64,000 bases of DNA. It comes from Oculatella sp. LEGE 06141. Lineage in GTDB: Bacteria > Cyanobacteriota > Cyanobacteriia > Elainellales > Elainellaceae. A program made the position numbers and the translations under genes. The stretch covers positions 1-64,000 of the forward strand of contig NZ_JADEWO010000017.1 of assembly GCF_015207605.1 (NCBI RefSeq), in the 5' to 3' direction. The notes under the pieces were generated by a model, which ran no database searches, was not told the origin of the DNA, and saw nothing but the letters and a program-made list of their open reading frames with translations. Of the stretch, positions 45,791 to 54,459 are shown piece after piece. Positions within the stretch are counted from its first letter, which is position 1, and each line of letters starts with the position of its first letter.

Positions 45791-47644
45791 TTATTGCTTC
45801 AATCCCAGTTGCACATGCCAGAGATTGGCGTAAACGTTCCGCTGCTCCAGCAACTGTTCATGAGTACCACGTTCGACCAATTGTCCCTGTTCCATGACAT
45901 AGATACAGTCTGCGTTGCGAATCGTTGAGAGCCGATGAGCGATCGCAATTGTAGTACGGTTGCGGGTAATTCGTTCTAGCGATCGCTGAATAGCAGCTTC
46001 CGTTTCGTTATCCACGGCTGAAGTCGCTTCATCCAGAATTAAAATGGGCGGATTTTTGAGAACCGCGCGGGCGATCGCTAAGCGCTGCCGTTGACCACCC
46101 GATAGTTTTTGCCCCCGTTCTCCCACCACCGTTTCATAGCCCTGGGGTAACCGCAAAATAAAGTCGTGCGCTTCTGCAATGTGCGCGGCGGCCATCACCT
46201 CATCCTCTGTTACGTCTGGACTGCCGTAAGTGATGTTTTCTCGCACAGTACCGTGAAATAGAAACACATCCTGGCTAACCAACCCAATCGCCCGCCGCAA
46301 ATCCTGGAGCTGGATATCCTGAATATTGATGCCATCTAGAGTGATGCGCCCCGACTGAATCTCGTACAGCCGCAACAATAATTTGACGAGGGTGCTTTTG
46401 CCAGACCCGGTAGAACCCACAATGGCGATCGTTCGTCCAGCCGGGATCTGAAGCGAGAGCTGTTCAATCACCGGATGACGTTGGCTGTAGGCAAACGTTA
46501 CATCTTCCAGCGCAATCTCACCCCGTACCGACCCCAACGGCAACGAGATATGTCCCGGACGAATTGCAATCGGCGTATCCAGCAGGTTCATGACCCGTGC
46601 CGTGGAAGCCATTGCCCGTTGATATTGATCCAGGGTTTCTCCCAACCGGGTCAGCGGCCACAGCAGACGTTGAGTCAAAAAGACCAGGACGCTGTACGTC
46701 CCTACGGGCAACCGCCCCGCTGCCGCCGCCAGCCCACCATAAAATAGCGTTGCTGTAAATCCACCCAAAATGATAATGCGGATCATTGGCACAAAAGCTG
46801 CACTCAGTGCGATCGCCCGTCGGTTGCTTTGGCGATAGGCTTCGCTTTCGAGCGCAATTCGCTGTGATTCGTAGCGTTCTGTGGTGAAGCTTTTAATCGT
46901 CGTGATGCCGCCAAGGTTATTAGCAAGCCGACTATTGAGCAAGCTCACCTTCTCTCGCACATCGGCATAGCGTGGCGTGAGCCGCCGCTGAAAGGCGATC
47001 GAACCCCACAAAATAAACGGCATGGGCAACATAGACATCCAGGCAATACCGGGTGCTAGCACAAAAAACACGCCACCAATGATGATCACCGTTGTCACCA
47101 CTTGCAGGATGTCGTTAGCACCAAAGTCGAGGAAACGTTCAAGCTGGTTGATGTCATCGTTCAACACCGACATCAACCCACCCGTACTGCGAGCTTCAAA
47201 ATAATCCAGTTCTAGCTCTTGCAGATGGTTATAAGCATCCAGGCGTAAATTGTGCTGGATCGATTGCGCCAGATTGCGCCACAGCAACCCATAGGCATAT
47301 TCAAAGATTGACTCTAACGCCCAAATCACCAGGGTTAGCAGAGACAAAATCAAGAACTGCATCCAGACATCGCGAATACCCCATTGGGCAATCCACGAGT
47401 CTTGCTGCTGCACAATGACATCTACGGCAATTCCAATCAGGGCGGGCGGCGCTAAATCAAACAGCTTGTTCAGCACTGAACAAATCGAGGCTTGCCAAAA
47501 TTGCACTCGATACGCTCTGCCATAGGTTAGCAGCCGCTTAAGAGGATGGGGTTCGCGCGATCGCCCTTTAGCAGATGAGTGTTCTGGTAACCCCGACCGT
47601 TTGCCCAATTTTTCTAGCGCTTTTTGCACCCTAATTCCAGCCAA
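45791..47644 (-). CDS. ABC exporter, fused membrane and ATPase domains
   Basis: Half-transporter of 617 residues: a six-helix transmembrane domain (about 45-340) followed by an ATPase. Walker [11 protein letters not shown]-loop in [10 protein letters not shown], signature [16 protein letters not shown], Walker [13 protein letters not shown] and H-loop IAHRLSTI are all intact. It probably works as a homodimer exporting lipid, peptide or drug. The N-terminal 35 residues are basic. Nothing adjacent indicates the substrate. Confidence 0.94.
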   Translation of the reverse strand: MAGIRVQKALEKLGKRSGLPEHSSAKGRSREPHPLKRLLTYGRAYRVQFWQASICSVLNKLFDLAPPALIGIAVDVIVQQQDSWIAQWGIRDVWMQFLILSLLTLVIWALESIFEYAYGLLWRNLAQSIQHNLRLDAYNHLQELELDYFEARSTGGLMSVLNDDINQLERFLDFGANDILQVVTTVIIIGGVFFVLAPGIAWMSMLPMPFILWGSIAFQRRLTPRYADVREKVSLLNSRLANNLGGITTIKSFTTERYESQRIALESEAYRQSNRRAIALSAAFVPMIRIIILGGFTATLFYGGLAAAAGRLPVGTYSVLVFLTQRLLWPLTRLGETLDQYQRAMASTARVMNLLDTPIAIRPGHISLPLGSVRGEIALEDVTFAYSQRHPVIEQLSLQIPAGRTIAIVGSTGSGKSTLVKLLLRLYEIQSGRITLDGINIQDIQLQDLRRAIGLVSQDVFLFHGTVRENITYGSPDVTEDEVMAAAHIAEAHDFILRLPQGYETVVGERGQKLSGGQRQRLAIARAVLKNPPILILDEATSAVDNETEAAIQRSLERITRNRTTIAIAHRLSTIRNADCIYVMEQGQLVERGTHEQLLEQRNVYANLWHVQLGLKQ

Positions 47645-47919
47645 TATAAAGAACCCTCACTGGATATCAACCTTCCCTCCATTCTCGCTAGTTATGCTGC
47701 GTTTTGCCTGGGCAGCCGTTTGCCAAACAATATCCACAGACACTGTTGCCAATCATGAACCCAAATCAAGCCCCCTGCCAAGCAGGAGACGTTGATCGGG
47801 AATACCATCCAGGTGCTAAGTTTAAGAGTACAGATGGTGTTGCCACAACCGGGCGATTCCGCTTGCCCGCTCACGTTAACCATTTCATCCCATCGCACCA
47901 TGAAGATGGCACCACCGGA

Positions 47920-48043
47920 GAGGATGTTTGAAACCGGCTGGTTGGCACTTGAACCGTTCCTTTGGTTGCTTGTCGTCAGTGCTGAGTCCTTTGGGCATAT
48001 CAGCAGATGAATGCAGCCCATTTGCTACTTTTCAAACATCCTC
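47920..48043 (+). repeat. Dispersed intergenic repeat, copy E (perfect ends)
   Basis: 124 bp with a perfect 14-bp inverted terminal repeat: GAGGATGTTTGAAA (47920-47933) and TTTCAAACATCCTC ending at 48043. Inside: TTGGCACTTGAACCG, GTCCTTTGGGCATA and GATGAATGCAGCCCATTTG. This is the best-preserved pair of ends in the window. Confidence 0.85.
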
Positions 48044-48079
48044 TTAAAGTAAGGTTGCAGCTTAAAGTAAGATTGCAGC
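48044..48079 (+). repeat. Tandem 18-bp repeat upstream of parA
   Basis: Two copies of TTAAAGTAAGrTTGCAGC that differ at one position lie 38 bp before the parA ATG and directly after repeat copy E. Tandem sites in this position could bind a regulator such as the ParA protein or its partner, or may simply be a local duplication. Confidence 0.55.
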
Positions 48080-48116
48080 GTGTTCTGTAGCTTGGGTTTA
48101 GGTTGTCTTGGGCTAC

Positions 48117-48803
48117 ATGAGCCAATCCCCAAGTTTAACGAAGGAGTTAGTTGTGAAGCGATCGCCGTCTCCAGCCAAAATATTGGTGGTTCTCAATGGC
48201 AAGGGTGGCGTAGGCAAAACGACAACGGCAATTAACCTTGCCGCCGCGTTTTCCGAAAGCGATCGCGTTTTGCTAGTCGATGCCGACCCACAAGCATCGG
48301 CTACCTGGTGGGTAGAGCGCAGCCAGAAAGGGGTAGGATTCGATGTTGTCCAGGAAACAAACCCTGCCTTATTGAGTAAATTACGAACGGTCAAAGATTA
48401 TACACTGATGGTAGTGGATACTCCTCCTGCTTTGGGGTCTGAAGCCCTGGCAGTAGTCGTTCCTGCCGCAGATTATTTAGTATTACCCACACCGCCTGCG
48501 CCAATGGATCTAACGGCGTTAATTGAAACCGTCAAACAGGCGGTTTTACCAACAGGAGTCGAGCATCGGGTTTTATTGACCCGTGTCGATCCTCGCAGTG
48601 TTGGGGAAGCACTAGAAGCGCAAAACACCCTGCTAGAAATGGGAATTCCAGCTTGCAATGCTTTCATTCGAGCTTATAAAGCCCACGAACGAGCGGCATT
48701 AGATGGAAAGTCAATCTTGCAATGGCGCGGCAAAAATGCCCAGGAAGCGAAGGCAGACTACCGCCGAGTTGCAGAGGAAGTAAAACGCGATTGGAGAAAG
48801 TAA
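48117..48803 (+). CDS. ParA-family ATPase, candidate McdA
   Basis: A 228-residue ParA/MinD-type ATPase. The deviant Walker A box NGKGGVGKTTTA (27-38) has the signature Lys29; LLVDADPQASATWW and VVDTPPALGSEAL supply the A' and B motifs. Such ATPases position cargo by binding non-specific DNA. The stop codon overlaps the start of the coiled-coil partner (TAATG), so the two are translated together, as in McdAB carboxysome-positioning operons or chromosomal ParA-partner pairs. A TTG at 48108 could extend the start by three codons. No parS-like site or ParB gene is seen. Confidence 0.9.
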   Translation: MSQSPSLTKELVVKRSPSPAKILVVLNGKGGVGKTTTAINLAAAFSESDRVLLVDADPQASATWWVERSQKGVGFDVVQETNPALLSKLRTVKDYTLMVVDTPPALGSEALAVVVPAADYLVLPTPPAPMDLTALIETVKQAVLPTGVEHRVLLTRVDPRSVGEALEAQNTLLEMGIPACNAFIRAYKAHERAALDGKSILQWRGKNAQEAKADYRRVAEEVKRDWRK

Positions 48804-49492
48804 TGGCTAGAAAACGCTTGTCAGATTTAGTGCGAGAAGAAGCGCAAAAGGTACCAGAAGCTGAAGCAGCTCAACCTGAACCAGATGCAGAACACACTCC
48901 GGCATCTGAATCTGATGATTCTGATGATAGCGATCGCGACGATCAGGCATCCAGCGAGGAATCCACTGCATCCCGCTCAACGTCCTCTCGCAGCAAGAGT
49001 CCCACAAAAGCCGAATTAGAAGCGATCGTAACTGATCTGCAAGCTGAAATTAGAGCGGCACAGAAAGAGAGGGATGAATTACATCACAAGCTAAGTGAGT
49101 TACAGGAAGCGTTGGAAACAGAAAAAGCGCTCCACCAAAAATTACAAGCAGAACTTAAGAAAGCCGACCAGCTCAAAGTAGAGCTAGAAAAAGCAAGAGA
49201 TTTAATTCTAAAGCTGTCCGAAGCCAACGCTAAACCCGCACAACCCGCTGCCAGTAGCGCTCCACCCGCAGCTCTATCGCTGTCTAAACCAGAGGCATCG
49301 AAGCCCAAATCGGAACCGTCGAAACTGCCTCAACTGACGAAAAGCACATCCGGCCAGGTCAGTACAGGGCAGGACTCTCAATCGGCCTTGAGGAAAGTGT
49401 TGCGGCATCCAATTGAACCCACGACCTTACCGCACATGCCTTCGGAATACGACACAAAACTATCGAACGACGACATTGGCTGGGTCGATTAG
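48803..49492 (+). CDS. Disordered/coiled-coil partner of ParA, candidate McdB
   Basis: A 229-residue hydrophilic protein. Order: short basic N-terminus (MARKRLSDLVREEAQ), a disordered acidic and Ser-rich region (18-66), a charged coiled coil (about 68-141, ELEAIVTDLQAEIRAAQKER and similar heptads), a Pro/Ala/Ser/Lys linker (142-190) and a C-terminal tail ending DDIGWVD with Trp227. McdB carboxysome adaptors share disorder, coiled coil and a Trp close to the C-terminus (family knowledge), so McdB is a reasonable candidate, but another cargo adaptor for ParA cannot be excluded. A frame extending upstream inside parA is ignored because the ATG at 48803 fits the overlap. Repeat copy A starts 34 bp downstream. 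Confidence 0.8.
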   Translation: MARKRLSDLVREEAQKVPEAEAAQPEPDAEHTPASESDDSDDSDRDDQASSEESTASRSTSSRSKSPTKAELEAIVTDLQAEIRAAQKERDELHHKLSELQEALETEKALHQKLQAELKKADQLKVELEKARDLILKLSEANAKPAQPAASSAPPAALSLSKPEASKPKSEPSKLPQLTKSTSGQVSTGQDSQSALRKVLRHPIEPTTLPHMPSEYDTKLSNDDIGWVD

Positions 49493-49525
49493 TCCAACTT
49501 GCTTCCGGTGCTGGTGGCGTGTTAA

Positions 49526-49697
49526 GAGGATGTTTTAAAAGTGCTGATTGCCACTCAAACCGCCCCCTTTTCTGGCTTTCCGCAGGTGCTAAGCGCCCAG
49601 TTTTGGGGAACTTTGAAGCAGAAACGGTGCGGAAGCCCCCACGGTTAGGGAATTTAAGGGGTAAATGCAGCACATTTGATGCGTTTCAAACATCCTC
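49526..49697 (+). repeat. Dispersed intergenic repeat, copy A
   Basis: 172 bp with left end GAGGATGTTTTAAA and right end TTTCAAACATCCTC (one mismatch in 14 bp). It contains CCACTCAAACCGCCCCC, GGCTTTCCGCAGGTGCTAAG, ACTTTGAAGCAGAAACGG and AAATGCAGCACATTTG before the right end. It is the longest typical copy and a good reference for the family. Confidence 0.85.
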
Positions 49698-49765
49698 CAG
49701 GGCGGTTAACTGTCGCGGCCAAAGGCGCTTGAGGGAAAGCTGCTGTGTCAGCGCGGCTTAACATT

Positions 49766-50102
49766 GTGCGGTGCTGTAGTGCGAGAAATCCGCACCGGAC
49801 GTGCCTGGTGATTTGAGTCACCAACTTTTCTGATAAGAATCACTGGTTTCTGGGGGAAGTATCACACCCGCACTGGAGCAAACGAAGGATAGTAGTCTCA
49901 TGGCTCTCTTCCCTATCAACCTCAGGTCATCAGCGCCAGGATTGAATGGAAGAACAGCCTCAGCCGATCGCCTCTCATGAAATTATTTCTCCGCAAGTGC
50001 TGAACAACAGCAACCATGAGGCGGTCATACGGCTCAAGTTTCGGGTCACACTCCTAATGACATGCTCCTATAGCCGCGCCAATTGCGTGGCTATTTTATT
50101 TT
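49766..50102 (+). ncRNA. Candidate structured non-coding transcript with terminator
   Basis: This gap has no convincing coding frame. GTGCGG/CCGCAC (49766-49771 with 49790-49795) and GGTGAT-TTGA-GTCACC (49810-49825) form hairpins, and at 50070-50094 ATAGCCGCGC/GCGTGGCTAT makes a 10-bp stem followed by TTTATTTT. A terminator with no gene before it on that strand fits an independent small RNA, but expression is unproven and the 5' end is not defined. Confidence 0.35.
50070..50102 (+). terminator. Orphan rho-independent terminator
   Basis: Ten-base-pair stem ATAGCCGCGC (50070-50079) with GCGTGGCTAT (50085-50094), loop CAATT, then TTTATTTT. The nearest upstream plus-strand gene stops at 49492, with a repeat in between. 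Confidence 0.75.
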
Positions 50103-50222
50103 GAGCGCCAGCGAGAGTAGCCGCAAACCAGCAGATTTGACGAACGGAACAAATCCCTGGCAACGTTGACTTTCTGATTGACTTCTTGATGTATGGATGC
50201 TGGCTACGACCCTACAGAATTT

Positions 50223-50264
50223 GTCAGGCCGTGGATTGAGCGTAGTCGAAATCCACGGCCTGAC
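50223..50264. repeat. Perfect 15-bp inverted repeat
   Basis: GTCAGGCCGTGGATT (50223-50237) and AATCCACGGCCTGAC (50250-50264) are exact inverted arms around GAGCGTAGTCGA. The loop sequence resembles a common bacterial intergenic hairpin motif (GAGCGTAGTCGAAA). It lies about 165 bp upstream of the RsbRD-kinase gene. Confidence 0.7.
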
Positions 50265-50429
50265 TCACATCCTATAAGCCTGATCAGGCTACTGAGCCAG
50301 CAGCCAAAGCCACTAATCATAACCAGCGAAAGAGTTTGACCCATACCTACAGCCGATACAGTGGTTTAAACCATCGTCATCAGGCAAGGTAAAGATTCTA
50401 TTGGCAGTGATACAGATGAAGTGGAAATC

Positions 50430-51659
50430 ATGACAGATTTTGGTCAACTCTTGAGCCACAAACGCAGCCTGATTGTAGAACACTGGGTCGAGGCCGTTTG
50501 CCAGGATAGCCAAATTGAAACAACTCAAGAGCTGACATACAAAGGGATACAGGACAGCGTACCGCGAGTGCTTGAAGCAATGGCAGCGGTATTATCCAAC
50601 CCCCATCAAGAGGATATGCAAATTTTGGTTGAGGCCAGCCTGGAACACGGCATCCTTCGAGCAGAGCAGGGGTTTGAACCATCCGAAATTGCGCGAGAAT
50701 ATCGTCTGCTGCGATCGGTCATTTTCTCGACCCTGGAAACGGACCTACTGCAAGGTTCTCCCGCTGAGGTGCTGCGAGCAGTGCGGGTAATTGATACAGT
50801 AATCGATGAAGCGATCGCCCGTTGCTTCAACAGCTATACCCAGGGGCGTTTGCACGAACTAGAACAGCTTCAAGGGCAGTTAAAGCTCACGAACCAGGAG
50901 TTAACGCGCTTAGTCCGCGCCAGCAAAGCGAGCCTGTCGGAACTGGCTCACGAGCTGAAAACGCCGCTAACCTCCATCATTGGCTATTCGGATTTGTTTT
51001 TGCGACAAAATCGCCAGAACTCAGGGGTCAAAGACTCCATTCCCAACCTGGAAAACATTGAACGCGTTTTACAAGGCGGACGACAACTGCTTCGTTTGAT
51101 CAATGACGCACTAGAAATCTCACGCTACGAAGCGGGACAAATGAAGTTGCAACTCGCTCCGATGGAGGTGCAGAGCATGATTAGCAGCGTAGTTGAAATG
51201 GTAGCCCCCCAGGCCGCTACCAAAGGGTTGGTGTTAGTAGCAGATTGCGATCGCGCCCCCAAAGAAGTGATGACTGATTCGCTGCGCTTCCAGCAGGTGG
51301 TAACCAACTTACTCAGCAATGCCATCCGATACAGCGAATCGGGACAGATTTTGCTTAGATGTTGGCAAACATCAGAACACAACTGGAGTATTGCGATTAC
51401 CGATCAAGGCATCGGCATTGATGCAGAGGAACAGCAGCGCATCTTTGAACCCTATGTGCGTGGCAATGTTACCCAGTATCTCATGGCAGAGGGGACTGGC
51501 TTAGGGTTGGCGATCGTAGCTCGACTGGTCAAACTGCTGCAAGGTCGCATTGAGCTTACATCGCAAAGGGAGATGGGGTCTACCTTTACCGTTACGTTAC
51601 CGATAGTTGCTTTCATTTCAACTGACTCGATCCCTCAAGGGAGACCAACAGTACCCTAA
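50430..51659 (+). CDS. Histidine kinase with RsbRD-like N-terminal domain
   Basis: A 409-residue soluble sensor kinase. Residues about 5-140 form an RsbRD_N-like helical domain (LLSHKRSLIVEHWVEAV and later helices, IDEAIARCF), a coiled linker (141-170), HisKA with His174 (ELAHELKTPLTSIIGYS) and HATPase with NLLSNAIRYSE, DQGIGID and GTGLGLAIV. No membrane segment is predicted. RsbR-type domains sense stress in partner switches, so this kinase could connect to such a pathway (inference). A GTG three codons earlier (50421) is possible. Monocistronic. Confidence 0.92.
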   Translation: MTDFGQLLSHKRSLIVEHWVEAVCQDSQIETTQELTYKGIQDSVPRVLEAMAAVLSNPHQEDMQILVEASLEHGILRAEQGFEPSEIAREYRLLRSVIFSTLETDLLQGSPAEVLRAVRVIDTVIDEAIARCFNSYTQGRLHELEQLQGQLKLTNQELTRLVRASKASLSELAHELKTPLTSIIGYSDLFLRQNRQNSGVKDSIPNLENIERVLQGGRQLLRLINDALEISRYEAGQMKLQLAPMEVQSMISSVVEMVAPQAATKGLVLVADCDRAPKEVMTDSLRFQQVVTNLLSNAIRYSESGQILLRCWQTSEHNWSIAITDQGIGIDAEEQQRIFEPYVRGNVTQYLMAEGTGLGLAIVARLVKLLQGRIELTSQREMGSTFTVTLPIVAFISTDSIPQGRPTVP

Positions 51660-51805
51660 TGTTTTCTGTCCAGAGTGCCCTCGTTCAGAGGCCAAAGCAA
51701 GGGAAGCCAGCCGAGCTAACAGGGAAGCACTTGATCAGAACTCACGATTGTCGCATCTGTTTAAGCAACTGGCATGAAGGCGGCCTCGAATCACGGTTTA
51801 TCGCC

Positions 51806-53773
51806 TCACCTGAGACCACTGGATGAGCGGTTCAGCCCGGTTCCGGCTTGCGGTGCCCCTGCTAAGGTACTCCCCGGAAAATTACTAATCGCTCGCCTTA
51901 AAGATACCAGGGAACGGTTGTAGCCCAAAATCGCCTGCACCTGGTTCAACTGGGCGTTCGTCAGATCGGTTTGCGCTTCGAGTACCTCAGTCTGAGTGCC
52001 CACACCTGCCTGGAACCGTAGTCGCGCCAGCCGCAAAGCTTCCTCAGCCTGATCAACCGCAATGTTAGCGGTGTTGATGTTGAGATAGTTGGCCTGCAAG
52101 TCCGAGAACGATTGTTCAACCTCTAAGCGGATCTGATTGCTGGCATCATCAAACTGATTTTCGGCGATCGCAATGTTGGTTTCCTCTTGATCTGCTCGCG
52201 CTCTGGCAGCCCCACCGTCAAACAGGCTCATCGACACCTGTGCCCCAAAGGAGTAAGCGCCTCGGAAATCTTGGTTGTCGTTATTCAAGGTGCCTTGCAG
52301 GTCATATTGGGCAAAGAGCGATACCTGAGGCCCCAGTTCAGCACGAGCAGCTCGACGCTGTTCATCACCAATATCACGCTGGACAAGCTGCTGCTCTAAC
52401 TCAGCTCGATTTCGCAATGCCAGGACGATGCTCTCTTCCAGGCTGAGATCCCAAATCTCGGCCACCGCGACCGGGTCTGCAGTAGCAATATCAACCGAAG
52501 AAGCCAGATTCAACTGTCGTGCCAGTTGGCGACGAGCAATTTGTTGATTGCTCAAAGACTGAGTGAGGTTTTGTCTAGAGTTCGCTACATCAACTTGAGC
52601 CGTTAGCACATCAAAGCGGGTACCCACCCCTGCCCGCTCCAGAGCTTCAGCATCACGCAAACTCCGCTCTGCTTCCTCCAAGGCCACCCTGGCAATGCGA
52701 ACCTGTTCACCCGCTTCTTGCAAGTCGTAGTAATCGGTTGCTACATCTAGCTGGAGCTGTTCTGCAATCGCCTCAACTTGCAGTTGTTGAAACCGTATCC
52801 GACCTTCTGCCGCCCGAATCAGAGCCGGTCTGCGTCCCGACGTAAACAGGTCATAGTTGATCTGTAACGTCCCTCCCAATGAGGCAATGATCTCATCCTG
52901 GTTGCTATTCTGCTGACCGCCCAGCAGGTCTTCCAGATCAGAGTTAATTCCAGAAGACTGGTTTGTATTCTCTTGAAAGTTTAAGTTGCTAGAGGCTGCA
53001 ACATTAGGCAATCGACTCGCTTCAACTTCCCGTAGTTGCCCTTCCGCCAGTTCTAGCTGGAGTTGGGCATCTCGCAATTGAGTGCTGTTGCGCTGAGCCA
53101 GTTCTAGCGCCTGTTCTAGCGTGATAGGTTGAGTACCAACAATTTCAACTTCTTCTGGTTGAGTTGGACGTTGTAACGGGTTAGGGTTGGGGTCAAGATA
53201 ATCTGGCGTTGACACCGATGGTTCTACATCATTCACCCCCGGAGCAGGAACAACCGACGGGGCAGGCTGGGGTGGAACCGTGTCAGGCGGCGTAGAAGCA
53301 TCTGGAACCGTTGGATTAGAGGGCTGCGTCAGGTCAGGCTCGTTAGCATCGGGTTGAGACGGCAAACCCTCTTCCGGCTGAGCTGGCTCCAACTGAGGCA
53401 AGTTATCTTCTCTTTGTGCATCTGCTGCGGGGTCAACCTCAGGCGATTCGTCCTCCTGAGAGGGGGATGCTGCATCTGGCGAGCTAGATGGTTCATCCAG
53501 TTGAGCCAGGGTTTCCGGTTCAAACTCTTCAACCGCTGCGTTTTGGGCTTGCAGCACGCCAATAGAGACAAAACTGGGTTCTGGTTGGTGGGCTTGAGGT
53601 CTTCGCATCGATTCGATCGCCCCGGCCAAACTGCCATCTGTTGCATCGTTCTTGTTTAGCTTGTCTGTTTGCGAAGGGAGTATCAATGAAACCTGGGCAG
53701 TAGCAGCACCAATGGGACTAAGAGCGATTACTGCACTGATGCCTACAGTAATGAATGGGAATGAGGGTTGCAT
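51806..53773 (-). CDS. TolC-family outer membrane efflux protein
   Basis: A 655-residue protein with a signal peptide (about 1-26, ATAQVS) and, after it, a long disordered Pro/Glu/Asp/Gln-rich region (about 30-210) not found in E. coli TolC. From 213 (PITLEQALELAQRNSTQLRDAQ) there are two TolC repeats of long helical coiled-coil and beta-strand pieces, ending with NQVQAILGYNRSLVSLRRAIS. It should form a trimeric outer-membrane tunnel for secretion or efflux in partnership with an unlinked inner-membrane pump. The disordered spacer may cross the peptidoglycan. A tandem repeat and a hairpin occupy the region upstream. Confidence 0.9.
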   Translation of the reverse strand: MQPSFPFITVGISAVIALSPIGAATAQVSLILPSQTDKLNKNDATDGSLAGAIESMRRPQAHQPEPSFVSIGVLQAQNAAVEEFEPETLAQLDEPSSSPDAASPSQEDESPEVDPAADAQREDNLPQLEPAQPEEGLPSQPDANEPDLTQPSNPTVPDASTPPDTVPPQPAPSVVPAPGVNDVEPSVSTPDYLDPNPNPLQRPTQPEEVEIVGTQPITLEQALELAQRNSTQLRDAQLQLELAEGQLREVEASRLPNVAASSNLNFQENTNQSSGINSDLEDLLGGQQNSNQDEIIASLGGTLQINYDLFTSGRRPALIRAAEGRIRFQQLQVEAIAEQLQLDVATDYYDLQEAGEQVRIARVALEEAERSLRDAEALERAGVGTRFDVLTAQVDVANSRQNLTQSLSNQQIARRQLARQLNLASSVDIATADPVAVAEIWDLSLEESIVLALRNRAELEQQLVQRDIGDEQRRAARAELGPQVSLFAQYDLQGTLNNDNQDFRGAYSFGAQVSMSLFDGGAARARADQEETNIAIAENQFDDASNQIRLEVEQSFSDLQANYLNINTANIAVDQAEEALRLARLRFQAGVGTQTEVLEAQTDLTNAQLNQVQAILGYNRSLVSLRRAISNFPGSTLAGAPQAGTGLNRSSSGLR

Positions 53774-54459
53774 GTTGTTAGTTCGCAGTCCAGATATAGC
53801 TTAGGAAAAATAAGGGAAACAACCTTGAGCAGAATAATGGTTGGTCAAAGAGATTTGCAAATAAATCGTTACGTAGTTTAAAGAAACGGAGGGCGATCGC
53901 ACTTCATCCGATTGGTTCATCTGATTGGTTCATCTGACGGGTGCATCCGGTAGCTTGATTGGTTAATATCCGGTTGAATTACCTTTCTCACACCATCAGC
54001 CGATTCTATTTCTAACTTGATTAGCATCGCACAACGTCACCCCAATTCGCTTCAAAATCTGCAAAGTTAGCATACACAGCACTACACAGCAGAATCGGCG
54101 ACAGCCCTCTACCCCTTAAAGTTTCAGATTTTAGGAACCTCCCCCAAAATTAAGGGTCAAACAGTCAGGAGACGTAACAGTCTCTACCCTGGGGGTTGGG
54201 GGGCAACCCCCAGACTCTCTCTAGACCATTTTGTTAACAACCAAGTTTGTTTAGTCCGCTGTGCTACAGAAACGTTTTCTAGATTGATCTACGTCCGTTA
54301 GATACGGCCTCAGGATAGTAGAGCCGCTGGATAGATTCAAAAAGTTATGGAGGCATGACCCTAATTTGGCTTTTTACCCACTCTGTCTCCGCAAAAAGAG
54401 CGTTGATTAGCGGTTGTTTTTAACAAAATTTTTAACAAATGCTTATCATATGGTAAAAA
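53774..54459. other. Long intergenic region with tandem repeat and hairpin
   Basis: Nearly 690 bp between divergent tolC-like and amidohydrolase genes. GATTGGTTCATCT occurs twice in tandem at 53910-53935 with a third, degraded unit after it. A 10-bp hairpin, CTGGGGGTTG / CAACCCCCAG around GGGGG, lies at 54189-54213. No gene is visible. Confidence 0.5.
54189..54213. repeat. G-rich hairpin
   Basis: Arms CTGGGGGTTG (54189-54198) and CAACCCCCAG (54204-54213) with a GGGGG loop. No T-run of terminator type follows directly. Its function is unknown. Confidence 0.6.

Larger units (their letters stand above)
47645..48116. other. Upstream region of parA with repeats
   Basis: Between divergent ABC exporter and parA genes. 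It holds repeat copy E (47920-48043) followed directly by two tandem 18-bp units, TTAAAGTAAGrTTGCAGC (48044-48061 and 48062-48079). The remaining part (47645-47919) has short open frames without recognisable sequence. Confidence 0.5.

Noticed and set aside
47692-48021. Frames on both strands overlapping repeat copy E
   Set aside because: They run through the repeat element and contain no recognisable domain.
49860-50060. Known small RNA (6S, tmRNA, Yfr1)
   Set aside because: No tmRNA tag or CCA end, no exact Yfr1 core and no convincing 6S-like long hairpin with central bubble.
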